A stretch of 64,000 nucleotides of DNA from Atopsyche davidsoni (GCA_022113835.1 JAILWY010000027.1:6016501-6080500), one strand, 5' to 3'. Positions 20,600 through 33,684 are shown, numbered from the stretch's first letter. Translations and numbers: made by a program. The notes: generated from the letters alone by a model not told the origin.

Positions 20600-23590
20600 C
20601 GTTCTTTGAAGAAAAGCCAAGTTTTTCAATTTAATAATACGCATTAAATCAAATTGGCGATAAAGTCATCCTGCGCTGTCGGCTGCAGTTTATGAATGAA
20701 CCAAGGTAATTCCTGTACCTAGCGGCCCAGCCCCCATACCCAACCCATAGCGCATTTTATGATGGCAAAATGTATATCGCATAGCCGAGTGCAGCAATCT
20801 GCATTGGAGACTTGACTAATGCCAGCAGTGACATTTCATTTCGACCACAAATCAGATAGCATTAACGATATTTAATACGCTCATAAATAAGCACGCATGA
20901 GTTCGCATTTAAGAGCGACTCTAATAACCTATGTAGTTTTTAGCAAGTGAATATTCAGCGTATTAAAAGCTTCACTATATTTCAAAATCACTATTTCAAA
21001 GCGTGCATATTTAATTTTTGTAGATTGTTGCAAGATTTTAATATATAAGTAATTATAAATACAACTGAAGTTTGGATACAGTATTGTATCCAAAATAAAA
21101 AAAAATGAGTAGGAAGTTAAATACTGACCTGGACCAACAGAAAAAAAAAAATAAACCACAATGTGGATTAGGGTAAAAAGGAATGTGTGCAATTATGATT
21201 TTTAACTTTTTCGGCAATATGTCAATAACATTATTAGTATAAACTTCTTAAGCCATACCGACGAGACGCATGCCTCTCCCAAAAATCGCTCAAAGCGTAA
21301 AACATAATTGTTTTAGTTCATGAGTGCGGGAAAACTACACTTAACCGGAGATAATATTCCCTAGTAAATAGTTTAGGAGACGTGTTGATATAGGTGGAGA
21401 GGGCTGCCATAAAAGAGAGACTGGCGTAGCCATTACCTGCCTCTACAATAATTGCAAGTCGTACGGCCCGTGTTTACGGCTCCGATCGTAACGAGCGCGG
21501 TCGCTTCCCGCGCCCGAGATTAGTTCACGAAATAATGAAGCGTATATGAGTTAATGCGTGTCTAGCTGTGCCTATATTTGAATTTTTAATATTTGTTCAA
21601 GCACTCTACGACGACGGCGCCGAATCCTCAGTGAAATAATTGTTTAATGCTATAATGGGGGTAAGACGGGAAACTCGGGATGAAGTCGAATTGTAGAAAA
21701 TTTATTTTGACTTAACAACCAATTACTAAGTGATAACATAATAAACATTTTTTTATAATTAAAAAAAGTGATAAGAAAAACAAAAGAAAAGCTTTAAAAT
21801 GACACGTATTCACATTTAAGCAATATCCTTCGCTTAAAAAAAAACTTTTAGGGAGTATATATAGTTTTCAATTCAATCAATAAAAAAAGACGGAAAAATA
21901 AGCTTCAATATGAAATAATCCGATAGAAAAAACCGAATGTATCCAAGGGTGATAAGAAGTTGGTAATACAAAATAAAATAAAGATGATTATAAAGTAAAT
22001 ATTTGATGGAACAACTTTTTTTTACATAAATGCCTTTATAAAACGACAATAAGCGAGAAGTCACACCACACGTCGCTATTGCATCTGGTGACACGATCAA
22101 TCTGCCATCTATGCTCTAGCAATTAGCCATGACTTAAAATCTATTTTCTATGTAATTTTTTTCTCGTCGTGTTCTGTGTGTACATCAAAACTAAAACTTG
22201 TTAAACAAGTGACTCGATTATTATTTAAAGATCTATCGAAAATATAACCCAATAATACAAAAAATATTAAACTTTCCATCTTATTCTAAACGTTATGTAT
22301 ACAGCAAACATAAAATACGCATTGACAGGTACAATATTACTAGTTTGCTATTACCAGTCAATTGCTAATGAAGACTGCAGAATAGAGTAACCTTGGCCAG
22401 TTGCTCCATGTGCAGAGTACGAATATGAGGAGCTTGAGATATTATGGACACCGGATGTAAGAAGGAGAACCACTTTCCAGTGTACGAATTCCATATCAAG
22501 AACAGCACCGTGCATTTAATTTGTCACATGAAAGAGTAAAAAATAGGGGTGTAAATTTTATATTATATTAAGTAAAATGTAACAAATATTAAAAAAATAA
22601 AGGTAATTCAGATTGAGATGATCAACCTGTGGATCATGAAAATTATTCATGAACTTCTCACGCAAGACAAAGTTTCTTATTCTAATTCAAATCCCACCCA
22701 GCCAAACGAAAACCAAATAATTTAAAACAAAATCATGCTGTACTTTGGTCACAGTTGAAACATTAACACACATTACAGTATAGATATAAAATATTTTAAA
22801 ATATACTCCCATTAGATTTAGATTTCACCCTATTGTCTCCTACTGAAATATAAATAAATACCCGTAAACTGTATTTTACTTTAGGAAGAAGAGTATTGTA
22901 TAGCTTATCCTCTTGAAGCCTACGCAGCCTGCTATGCGAGGTGAATAAGTCACCAATGTTTGAATAATTCATTGTCCCCGAACAGACCGGCCCTGGTTCA
23001 AGGCGATAGCAATAAAATCGAAATCTCGTCAGAATTAAAATGTTTCATCGGAGAGTGAAGGTAGTAGGATTATCGCGCGTGCGTGTGCCGTGCGCTAAGT
23101 GCATCTACAGACGGCAGTGTCGCACGGGCACTGCAGCGGAAGAACACTAACTTTCCTTTTAAATTAAATATCAATACATTGATGTTTTACTGAATAAAAG
23201 CTTTAATGAATAGAAAATTTAATAAAAGCAACAAATATAACTTTTAGACCGTTTACTTTATCACCTTAGGTGGCGTCATATACCTAGTGTTGATTTAAAC
23301 GTGAATGTGAAATCGATTAATAATATACGTTTAAAAAGTTTCAAAACAAAATTAAAAAACAAACATTTAGATGCTTATCAATCGAATTGTAACACAATAA
23401 TTATTTACATTTTTATGGTAATTAGGTGAATATCCGTCAGTAGACTGCTTATCTGTTGCTATTACTAAACAGCAGGTAAAACGGCAAAAATAGTCAGCAC
23501 AATTGTAAACAACCTACCATTAAAGTGAGCCTTCATTGAACAATATAAGCTGTTTATCCTAACGAATGAAAGCAGTAGAAAAACCGCATT
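20600..23590. other. noncoding stretch
   Basis: AT-rich with moderately balanced segments at 20650-20900 and 21240-21660 that contain no domain-bearing frame. No RNA gene or repeat with ends was found. Confidence 0.5.
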
Positions 23591-23596
23591 AATAAT

Positions 23597-23617
23597 TTGA
23601 CAGTTGACAGTTGACAG
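23597..23617 (+). promoter_or_regulatory. triple TGACAG tandem (Meis/Hth type)
   Basis: TTGACAG repeats exactly three times without spacer. TGACAG is the Homothorax/Meis/TGIF core, so this is a homotypic array with 7-bp spacing. It sits at the edge of a GC-rich patch (23630-23735). It may equally be a simple tandem repeat. Confidence 0.4.
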
Positions 23618-23629
23618 TGACCGAGGTGG

Positions 23630-23735
23630 TTAGAGTGATTGCTTGCCCTGCGCCAAGGTCCGCCGCACGCCACTGCAGGGGAGTGCGGTGCGTGCGCGGT
23701 ACATCACCGCAGGCACCTGCAGTACGTGCACTACA
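23630..23735. other. GC patch
   Basis: CpG-rich, with the partially self-complementary segment CACGCCACT...AGTGCGGTG (about 23664-23693) and GCAGGCACCTGC (23710-23721). An ATGC run follows at 23761-23775. No exon is supported. Confidence 0.4.
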
Positions 23736-23775
23736 ACTCCATTTCAATTTCAGTTTATTTATGCATGCATGCATG

Positions 23776-25220
23776 TGCAAATATTATCGCGACATGACAG
23801 ATGAGTTATGGGAAGCATAACGAGGCGCAGCTACAAGCCGTACAACATTATTTAATAGATATTTTTAACATGTATACTAATAACAAAATAAATAATCAGT
23901 TTTATTTGCAGACAAAAATATATTTAGAAGAAAAAACGCACCAGTTGTAAGTTTATCACGGGTGTAATAATTTCTCAACTAATTGAATACATGTCGCTCG
24001 TAAATAAAACAATTAAATAAATCAACACATATTTATATTTCGTTTTCCATTGAACCCCGCTTTACATTAATACAATAATAGAAACCTTGGTTTTTTATAT
24101 CTATAAATTAATATAGAAAAATAGATCATTGTGAAAGTTTCAGAAGAGTCTAAAAACTGTCTTGAAGTACACGTACAGAAGTCTTGCAGAAACGGGGAAG
24201 ATATGAAATATATATACGGTCGTGCTTCGTGGAAGTTGAGGGGCGTAGATATTTGCAGCTTCCATGTACTTGCACTCTTCAGCTTTAGCACAAAACTTAC
24301 TACGATGGTGTTTGTACAGTAGATAAGAGCCTGCGTGGCTACTTGTTATTTGCAAAGCTCGTCGAAGTTCTTTAGCAACATTATGCTAAGTGCTAAGCAG
24401 TGCCGGGCCGGTTGCCTTAATTACAGCAGCTAAAACCTCAGGCGAGTGCAAAATATGAGCAAAACCAGAATGCAGGACGACTGTGCCTAATAATTTAGTA
24501 ACGAATATTAAGACTGAGTAAATTATCATTGTAATATATTTACATAACAAATACCTTCTGCAGCAATAAATATATTTACATGTATTATAAAAAATACTTT
24601 TTTATAGAAAAAAGTGGGCATTGCGTCTAGGTTTATAAAAAAGGAAAAATTACATGTAAAATCGCCGCATCTTCACGGCATTGTTAGGCATTACATCGTT
24701 GGAAATTCCCAAGGCACGCTCCTTATCTTTTATGTCCTTAAGGTAAGTACAATCCATTGTGTATAATCAGGTCACAAAAAATAAAGTCAACAGTTTATTT
24801 GCACGTGTCCTGTAGGCAATTGTACCACATTTTGAAAGAGTAAAACGAAAGGGCCTCATATTTTATTGATCGAGAATTACACTTAATCATATTGATCCAC
24901 GTTCTATACTTACTCCGCTAATGTGGCTAACAGGTTTAAGCTACGATAGCGAGCGTAACGTGGGATTAGATGCAAAAGTTGTCTACTATAGAGAAATATA
25001 TCATTCGAATGTATTCATAATGAAAATAATGTAATCCAGAAAATACACGAAAAGTATTACAGTTCAAAATAGTTTTTGAGCATAATTCGAAAATTTAAAT
25101 AAGACGCTTCGTTATATATATTCCTCTCAAAAACAATCAGGACAGTGAACACACGCTGTGGACTTGCCCATAATTAGAATCACTCCGTGACGGACTATTA
25201 ATGTCGATCAAAAACTATTA
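23776..25220. other. AT-rich noncoding stretch
   Basis: No gene recognised. A consensus donor AAG|GTAAGT sits at 24740-24748, preceded by a moderately balanced 80-base segment, but no partner acceptor with an open frame was found. Confidence 0.5.
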
Positions 25221-25221
25221 T

Positions 25222-25240
25222 GACCCTCCATTTATGGGTC
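25222..25240. promoter_or_regulatory. CArG box inside an inverted repeat
   Basis: CCATTTATGG (25228-25237) is a perfect CC(A/T)6GG box as bound by SRF. It is flanked by GACCC and GGGTC in inverted orientation. At least one other perfect box (CCTTATATGG, 38391-38400) occurs in the window, so chance is plausible. Confidence 0.25.
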
Positions 25241-25285
25241 TGTTGAGAAACATAGGCCTAATTGCCCGTCCCCAAAAGAACAAGG

Positions 25286-25307
25286 CCTTTTGCAGATTTG
25301 CAAAAGG
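25286..25307 (+). repeat. 9-bp stem, 4-base loop hairpin
   Basis: CCTTTTGCA, loop GATT, TGCAAAAGG: perfect arms. It has no T-run or gene to make it a terminator and may be chance. Confidence 0.7.
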
Positions 25308-25309
25308 TT

Positions 25310-26520
25310 ACGAACATCTTGCGTTATTAGATTCCGATTACGAATAAATAACCTGATCGGATTATTATTTTTCACTCGTACCCCTTAAATGTGCTTGCAT
25401 CTTATTTGTATAACTAGTTCTGCTGTAAATTAACATACCACTAATTCATAGCAAAATAATAAAGGCTTTTTTAAATCCACGGTCTGTCTTATTGCGATGA
25501 TTCAACTGAACATCAGACAATGAAGACGAATATAAGTCTCAATTTCCCAAAACGAGACCGGATGATAGTGAGTCTACATTTAATAAAGCAAAAACAATGT
25601 GAATCAACCCCTGAGATTTCGAATTACAGAGAACATTTGAAAAATTAACGCAGTATGATTAGCGCTGAAATTGTGGAGACCAAAGGACTAATATTAATGA
25701 AAAGCGTTAGAAAATAATCACGGTATTGCGAGTTCAACCGCTGCTATTAATCTGTCAAAAATGAAATATAACCATACAATGCTTAGATACAACAACAAAA
25801 CAAAGTAAGAGCCGAGATACAAGTTGTGATTCGTGTTTTAATATAAACGCGCTTCAGTCTTTATCTTGACATTCGATGTTACAAGACAGATCGATGCAGC
25901 GACACGCAGAAGAGGAGCAAATGGTGAGAGATACTTCAAGGGTAGTCAACACTTAATTAATAATTACTTAATATTTTTGAACGGTTATAATTTTTTTATT
26001 TATTAAAATAAGTATAAAAAGTAGTAATACAAATATCAAAATATATTTCAGCTTTATAAATGTTTTGATTGAGTAACCGCGCCCCTCAATATCCAATGAC
26101 TTGGCGCCGGAAACCGAGGAGGGAAGTACACCCCGACGACAAGTAATTATTACAAATCCGGCCAAAAGCTACAGTGTGATCTTTGACAAAAACTTGACTG
26201 CGCACATATGCAAACGTATGACAGCGATACAAAAATTCTGAGTCGTGATGGTAACGTCGATAACGCTACACGTGTAATTAGTCAATTAAACGCTATTGAT
26301 GGTTAATTGTTATTTAGCGACGCATCCGCAGCGCCGAAGGTCACCTGAGCTGTTTTTAATGATAGTTTTATTATAGCTGTAATAAATTAATATCAGTAAT
26401 CTAATATATACATCCATTATTCACTGGGAATTTATACGCCAAGCTAATAATGATTTAGTTCATCACGATATTCCGAAAAACGATTACATAATTTGAAAGT
26501 TAATTTAGAATTTAACCGTG
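25310..26520. other. noncoding stretch
   Basis: AT-rich with no supported gene. TTGGCGCCGGAA at 26081-26092 resembles an E2F-type core but stands alone. Confidence 0.5.
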
Positions 26521-27240
26521 AAAACCCTATTCTATTTTTGTCTGGCCGAGCAGTACATCGACATGGGGTACAATGGACGGCTACCCGAGCTGCCCGATAG
26601 CGCAGTCGCCCGAGCTCTACACGTCGATAGCCTGAGACTTATGTTATCAGATTACTCCTGCTGACTAACGATTTTTTATCATACAAGATAGTAAATAAGT
26701 CTCATTGCTATCATTTTTATGCGTATAATAATATTTTGAGCACTCACTGAAATAAATACTACTAAGGCACGGTCATTTAGATACGCAATCAATATTATTG
26801 ATGGCTTTAGAAAGGACAAGTTATCGACCCGGTCGGGCAGGTCGGTGCGTTTGAAATACTCCCGGCGACAGTTTGTGGGACGAATCCTTCATGCGAATGG
26901 CAATACAAGTAACGAGTGTCGCAAATAGCGCAAGTCATCAGGGCCGGAATGCTCACCCGAAGGGGAGAGCGGCCGGACGCCTGAGCGGGTCGCGGAGGAG
27001 GAATTAACCCGCGCTGCGACGTCTACTCGAGACCGGTCGTGGAGAAATGAGGTCTGGATAATTGAAAGTTCTCTTAAGGTTAAAGGCCAACTGGAAATGC
27101 CAGGGCGTTGACGTCACGTTGTGGTATAAATAGAATATAAAATGTGTGGTGTAGGGCACTGCTATCTCGAGAGGTGACATTGGAATACGGCGCATTAAAA
27201 TGGAGGCATGATTGCGCTATTAGCGCAGACTAATCTAGTT
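26521..27240. other. GC-richer region with patches
   Basis: Patches at 26560-26630 and 26820-27050 are separated by AT-rich DNA. A small palindrome, TGCGCTA-T-TAGCGCA, lies at 27213-27227. No frame shows a domain. Confidence 0.45.
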
Positions 27241-28128
27241 AAGACATCGCACGACTTATCGTATTGAATTTTTTATTTGCATAACAGAGAACCTTCGATG
27301 TTTGGAAAATTTAACGAAATTAATTTATATTGCCAATTATTTTTTAAATAATTGACTACAAACAATCATGAATACAAATTGAGTATTATTATAAAAAATA
27401 ATATGCACAACCCCCAATATTTAATATAATATAAAAAGCAAATCGCAAGAGGCGAGATACGATTGAATGACAAGGAACACTTCACATCTGGCTCGTTATT
27501 GTAATATAGTCGAGTCGCTCTTGATAAATCGTCTAAATCGGCGCGTTTCCTCTGTATGATATCACTTATTTATTGCGACATTATCAAAGGTGACGCGCGG
27601 AGATATATGCGCCACTTATCGATCTTTGCGGTCGGTCGCCTTACCGATCGATGCAATTTTCTATTATACTGTGTATCGGCGACTCACCCCGCGCGACCGG
27701 TCCGGCGGCGGGTGGGCGAAACCTTTCATTCATTCCAAACAGAAATACAAGTAAGAGTAAAGAAGAGTGTCTGCGGGAACAGGTTGTAAAATTGTAAGTC
27801 TCTCTCTCTGATAAGAAAGGCTCTTTATTATGCAATCATAGATAATATGCAGGACGGGCCGGGAGACTTGGTTTATAACTCGCCGATAATATTGCATCGA
27901 TATCCTTTTAAATTGTTTCCTATAGAGAACCTACAAGGATAAAACGGAATTAAATTACAATAAATTTTACATCAGATTCAAAACACATTTAACGTCCATT
28001 GACTTTAACCACACAAAATAGAAATACATTTAACATTTTCGTAGGAAATAAGTTTGTTAAAAGCATCGAGAAAATTACACAAAAATAAAACCAACGCATA
28101 AGGTAATTCTAAATATTTGTTCACGAGA
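27241..28128. other. AT-rich DNA with a GC spot
   Basis: A GC spot at 27620-27725 is followed by a donor-like CAA|GTAAGAG near 27750 and a short CT run near 27800. No gene seen. Confidence 0.5.
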
Positions 28129-28151
28129 AATGCACCGCGCGGTGGTGCATT
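28129..28151. repeat. compact GC hairpin
   Basis: AATGCACC and GGTGCATT are perfect inverted arms around a 7-base loop. An overlapping palindrome ACCGCGCGGT (28134-28143) offers an alternative fold. Confidence 0.75.
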
Positions 28152-28233
28152 CGAAACGTCATCGACTCATGACGGATATCGACACAAAATACTGTTAGAG
28201 ACGTTTGGTTCTCACAGGCACGAAAATAATAAT

Positions 28234-28250
28234 AAAAAAAAAAAAAAAAA
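28234..28250 (+). repeat. poly-A run (A17)
   Basis: Seventeen A preceded by AATAAT. It could be the tail of a retrocopied sequence to its left, but no recognisable body or target duplication was found. Confidence 0.85.
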
Positions 28251-28259
28251 GAAAGCTCC

Positions 28260-28500
28260 CAGGAATGCCGAAGCGCTTCCCGGCCGTGTGGGTTAGGAGA
28301 ACAAAAAGGCGGCGGGCCGAAGTGTGTCAGCAGTCGGCTCCGAGAAGCGAGAACGGGCGGCCGTTAGCCGCGGAGATGCGCCGGGGTTGCGCTGGTCATG
28401 GGTGGGCTGCAGCACTGCCCTGCCCTGCTCTGCCCTGCCCTGCTCTGCCCTGCACTGTACTGCACTGAACTGCATTACGCAGCTCGGCGCACGAAGCGGA
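28260..28500. other. GC patch carrying a pentanucleotide array
   Basis: CpG-rich DNA grades into the CTGCN array (listed next). Frames on both strands read through it only because the repeat lacks stops. Confidence 0.5.
28415..28474 (+). repeat. 12-unit CTGCN pentanucleotide array
   Basis: Twelve successive 5-bp units fit CTGNN. The first seven are CTGCC or CTGCT in a CCT, CCT order that forms a 15-bp higher-order repeat seen twice. The last five drift (CTGCA, CTGTA, CTGAA). Purity falls from left to right, as in an array that expands at one end. Confidence 0.9.
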
Positions 28501-29836
28501 CGCGTTGTATATTTATAAATGTGTCTTATTAAAACATAGGAATCTTACAATCTTCGAAAGTTGTTCTGAATAGAGTTGGTAATGATAAAAGTTCTTGTCA
28601 ATATATAATAAGCAAAAGCAAATGGTTTTAGTGTATAACGGTTCTTTCACTAATGATAGAGCTCTTTCTTCCAATGAACGCACCGTTAAATTCCGTAAAG
28701 AAAAATTAGCGACTTTTATTTTACTATTAGTGAATAACGAGTGGTCTCCCAAAACTATTCAGCTTTGCTCATTTAACTGTTATTCAAATAAGTAAAACTA
28801 TCACTAAATAAATTTAAAAAATATATTTAAGAGTCAGATTACGACTACAGTTATACCCATTTATGATAATAAAGAAAACCTCGGAGTTCAAAGTCCCTTA
28901 CCATAACTTGCTAGTTGTTTTATTTTATTGCACATCCGCAACCACTTAAAATGAAGAAAGTTAAAAAAAACTAAATAAGAACGCATCCAAGTCATGAGCA
29001 CTTCTAAAATTAACCAAAGGTGAGTCGGTTTTGCTAGAATACTGCCACTGGTTAGCCAGGGAGCGCAAACTTAAAAAAAAGTTATATTCAATAAAAACGG
29101 TCGTTTACATGGTAATAAATAATAAATCATTGTTATGACATGAAGAATTAATGTAAGTTAAGATGACGCGGCATAATGTCAGTAGCAAATACATTTTTCA
29201 ATTAGCACATTGCTGCGCCAACCATGAGTGGGATTCATCTTAGTATTTAATTATTACTGATTTTATAAGTTGAATGCTGAAATTAATTAATATAATGTTC
29301 TTATATAGTTTATAAATATTTTTTTCTGCATTTACGAAGTAAATGAAGTTTTTAAATATTTAAGATTAAGTTTACAATAAATAATAAGTGTACCAAAAAT
29401 AGTTGAATCTTAAGGACACAATTACTTATTAAATACACTTTTTATCAATAACAGCTAGTATAATACGTATCACGGATATACGGAAAATAACACCCAAAAC
29501 ATGAAAATTTAAACAAATCTCTTATCTTATCTCTTATCTGATCTAAGTCGGAAGAACCAAGTTGCAAATAATAATGCGTGTAGGTGCACTAGAACTCGGA
29601 CATTGAACATAAGTATATTATAAATGATTGATTTTGAATGATTATGACAAACAAGCACAATTAATTTTGTCACATGTTATAAAATTACTTATCTCTCATC
29701 ATCTTCCACTGTTCCAATATAATATAAACCACTCCGAACTTATTAAAATAAAATATCATAATGGGATAGCTTATTTGGTTTGCTATATTTATAAGCTCCT
29801 AAGGCATCGGCAGGAATAGAATGTAGCACGCAATAG
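28501..29836. other. AT-rich noncoding stretch
   Basis: No gene seen. A strong donor-like AAAG|GTGAGTCGG lies near 29021. Confidence 0.55.
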
Positions 29837-30142
29837 TTGAAGAATAATCGTAAAGCCTTATCGCAGAGGGTCGCGCAGCAGACCGCAGTGCTCATGAACA
29901 GTGTCCTGCCCACCGGGGCGAAGCACACCGCGGCGTCCGGCGCGCAGACGTGCACCTCGTTACGGATGGGACTTCGCGGTTTTACTACATACCATAGAAA
30001 ATGGCTTAAAATGGTTTCTGCAGTGGGTTTTCAGATCGTGTACAGTGTAACACGAATGAAAAAGCAAATTTCAATCGAAAGTGTAACTTTATCGAGTCAT
30101 TGTGAGTGGAAAATAACGAGGAAAGGTAGTCCGTGGATTTGA
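29837..30142 (+). CDS. ORF with coding-like codon use
   Basis: An open frame of 101 codons. Codons about 8-42 (LSQRVAQQTAVLMNSVLPTG and onward to about RMGLRG) nearly all end in G or C, in AT-rich surroundings. That is what a real insect exon would look like. The rest of the frame is AT-rich, so any true exon is probably only 29855-29990. No domain is recognised. I see no consensus acceptor upstream and only a weak donor (GCG|GTTTTAC) downstream. A minus-strand frame over the same bases is Cys-rich and less convincing. It could be an exon, a retrocopy fragment, or a GC patch that happens to be open. Confidence 0.22.
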   Translation: MKNNRKALSQRVAQQTAVLMNSVLPTGAKHTAASGAQTCTSLRMGLRGFTTYHRKWLKMVSAVGFQIVYSVTRMKKQISIESVTLSSHCEWKITRKGSPWI

Positions 30143-31630
30143 CACGGAAACTCAATTGAACATGCGATGAACTATGGGACAAATAAAGTATGTAATGATG
30201 TTTGTTGTGATTCGAGCTTGATTTATTTTAAGTAAAAAATCAATTAAACTCTTCATTTTTTAAAATATGTTAAATACGTTGCCAGGAAGCGACATTCAGG
30301 ATAAAAATAACAAAAGACGCTGTCATAATCAGCTGGAGTTTGACGACCGTTTGTGATCAAAACTATTGAAGCGTTAAGCCTTCGCTCGGGTAGGTTAAAT
30401 ATAAAATAAAAACATGATTCCATTCTTGCAATGGTAAATAAAAATGGGTTGATACATGTCACAGTCTTTTTCACCGTCATTTGCACTGCCTATTTGTAAA
30501 AAGAAATGATGATACATTATATTAAGATTAACCAATTTGTTTAGTTCTTTGATATCTGATGATTATCAATTTAAAGGTAATTATTTTTACAAACCGCGCA
30601 TCAAAATGCGAAAAATCATATATATGATAAAAGGATCGGATGAAACATCCTGTATTGATAATTTTATTGTTATAGATTGCTACGATATGCCCTGAATGTA
30701 CGTGCTAGTAAAATACGGGTATGAATTTAAACTTTATAGCAAAAAATAAGCATGCAAAGCAAGAGTGGTCAATAATATTAAATAGACCTGTATTTTACTT
30801 CAGAGCGTTTTATTACTGAAACGATAAAATGCATGTTTTTATTTTCAAAAAAGTTTACGGGTTATGTACAAACCACTCATATTACTATAAGTGAATATTT
30901 CCGATTTCAATGAAAGTGAAGTCATCTGTGTAATACTTGCTTACATTAAAAATTATGGGTATAAGTAAAAAGATAATCAGATATTTCAAAATATTCATCG
31001 AAGTTGCGACACTTGCTTACCGGTAATTGCCATCTATAAGGTTAATTGATGTTCAGTAAACGTATTAATAAATTATGAAAATACAGCACGGAGTTTTAAT
31101 CCTTGTAAATTTTAGAATAATAATGTCTCCATCTTAATGTAACGAATATCTGAGGTGTCTCTAGGTGGTACAAGCGATCTCCAAAGTGAGCAAAATATCA
31201 AATCTCAGCCGATTGAGGCATTCGGGTACTCGTTTGCCACACGAGAGGATAACCGCAGCCGAGAAATGGCATCAAAGATGAGGAAAATCTGGCATCAGAC
31301 CGGATATTAAATACATTATACTATCATAAAATAGAAAAACACTAACCAGACAATGATTTTTTTAAATTTTTTGTTGATAAAATCACAAAACGCGCAAAAT
31401 CAACTGGAAAGCCGCAAAATAGGGAGTACGCAATTAACTTTTTTTCATTTTTAAAAATACTTTGTCTTATATTTATAACTAGAAAACGATTTTATTAAAA
31501 TTATAGAAACTTTTTAAGCAGAATTTCGAGAAATTAGAAAATGAGCAAAACGAATATATGTTTTCTATAAATTATCTCGATAAAAAAATCTCGAGAATGC
31601 AGAAACGAGAACACACCATTGGAGAATTAG
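30143..31630. other. AT-rich noncoding stretch
   Basis: Nothing supportable. Confidence 0.6.
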
Positions 31631-31650
31631 TTATGTAGAAAAGAAAGTGA
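31631..31650 (+). repeat. 20-bp exact repeat, copy 1
   Basis: These 20 bases (starting TTATGTAGAAAAG) recur exactly at 36995-37014. Flanks are only loosely similar (ATCTCGA and ACGAGAA occur upstream of both). They may be remnants of one old repeat family. Confidence 0.6.
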
Positions 31651-31779
31651 TAAATACTCAGCAATAGCACCACAATAGACAGGCAGAAAAACAATATGAA
31701 ATACGATAACCACTGTTCAATTTGAACTTATTGTCTTAATAGGTCAGACGCAGAGCGCAAATACAGGTATTAATATCAT

Positions 31780-31925
31780 AATCGCCGCGGCGGGGCTTAG
31801 CTCGGGCGACGATCGCCGATATCGCATTACGGACGCCGCGATAATTGAAAATCGCAGCAGTCGAGGCGCACGGCAGCCGGCGTTTAGCGCCGCGTACATG
31901 GCGGGGGTGATTTACTGCAGACATG
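31780..31925. other. GC patch
   Basis: CpG-dense, with GCCGCGGCGGGGC and CGATCGCCGATATCG. No exon signal. Confidence 0.45.
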
Positions 31926-33180
31926 TCGTGCGTCGATTTTAGGCTTTTCACTCCTGCTCCGTATTAACATAGCATGTAACTTGAGATTAGTTTTGTATTA
32001 AAAAAAAAAAAGCTCATTTGCGCGAGGCTCGTATAGGAAAATGTTAGGTGATTTCTTCCTGAACAAGAATTGCCGCTAATATGTTTATAATTTGTATTGT
32101 ATTCTTGAATTTTAAATAATATACAAATTATAATTAACATTAAACTTGTCTAGCAAAAAAATCGTGAATAAATTTGAAGAACCAAAAATAGTACAAATAA
32201 TTTCACTAAAATATTTGTGCCACTACGGATTTGCAGGCGAATTAAGTGATTTTTAGCGCACGGAAATTGCCTATTCTTCCGCTTCGGAACCATGAATATA
32301 TGTCAATAAGAATATTAATTAAAAATAATTATCGAACAAGACAATATGTAGAAGCGAATGCAAGCGAGCAGGGGACCGCGGCGCGCTCTCGCCAGAGACT
32401 GGCTCGGTTCAAAGGTGATTCAGCTTCCGACATGACATTTCACGACTGGATATGAGCGCAGTCCGCGAGCCAAGAATGAAGGAATCAGCATAAATTACAG
32501 GTCATGAAAGGCGCTAATGCAGGGCATCGGTCCTAGCGACGGCCACCTGGCGAGCACTCGCAGCGGCCGCCACTGCGGGAATCGTGTGCCTCGGTTATTT
32601 CCTAATTTATGCACTGACGGAAATAATAAAACGAAAGGATATACACATAGCTAGAAACCTCAACGATAGAGCCGACATGTAAAATGAAAAAACATGTTTA
32701 TTCAAGTAACGATTAGCAATCTAGTGCAAGTACTTAGCTATTCAGGAAGAAAGCATTACTTACAACGAACTCACTTGGAACAAAATGAAGAAATAAATTT
32801 TAAATATATTCCATAAAACTGCATATGCCAAAAAGACTAAAGGATTTAAAATATAAAAATTAGGAACTTTCTGAAATTGTATCGATTTATCTGAAAGCAA
32901 ATAATTACTTGACACGCATGTAGTACATTCACAAAAACCCCTAATATCAAATTGTTTTCATACAAATAAGATATTGTGAAAAATATAATAAAAAATACTT
33001 TTAATATAGACTCCACGTAACAAAACAAGGTCGTTCATTCTAAGCATGCCTTCAGATACGGAGCTTGAAAATAAGTAAAAAAAATTGAAACTGTCTTGTA
33101 ATATAAAAATATTTTTTTAATTTATGATACGTACTCATAAGAAGCAAAAAACTTTTTACGCAAATTATATAATTTAGAAG
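31926..33180. other. AT-rich DNA with a GC patch
   Basis: A GC patch at 32370-32600 contains GCCACCTGGCG (32540-32550), a partial match to the CTCF core that lacks one key base. Otherwise AT-rich with no gene. Confidence 0.45.
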
Positions 33181-33360
33181 TAATGTTCTGCGTGTGGAGA
33201 TCTGCAAATAAAGACTTCCAGGCTGGATGGGAGCTGGTCTCTGGCCGCGGTAAGTCGGCGCAGTGGACGGGACGCGATAAGGGCTGAGGCGGGTGGCAGC
33301 TTTAGCACGCCCGCCGACCTGCGCGAGCCGAGCCCGGCTGGGATTTGCACTCGGGGATCA
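33181..33360. other. GC patch
   Basis: GC-rich patch. The minus-strand 84-codon frame across it has no domain. Confidence 0.4.
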
Positions 33361-33684
33361 TAATAATCATGGCGATCTGCGTAAATGAGGACATGGAAAT
33401 CCCTCGAATGATGGTTACTACTTAGCACACCCGAATAGTATGTGCTAAATAGTAAAGTAATAATAAATTACAACTAAATAATCATTCTAAATTATTTTAA
33501 ATTTCATAGATATTTTTTTTTTTTTAAAAGCATTTCTTAAGACCAAATATACTGAAACAATAATACTTGAGGTAATACGAGGTGAAAAACAGAGACATTG
33601 TATTGACAACGCCAATTTAATAATACTATTACTATAATAGTATTTTTAAATAAAACATTTTGTATCTACACCGATCTATTCATT

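Noticed and set aside
22680..22700. tRNA B-box (TTCAAATCCC)
   Set aside because: No A-box at a suitable distance and no acceptor-stem pairing.
32540..32550. CTCF insulator core
   Set aside because: GCCACCTGGCG lacks a key base of the CCASYAGRKGGC core, and the flanks do not fit.
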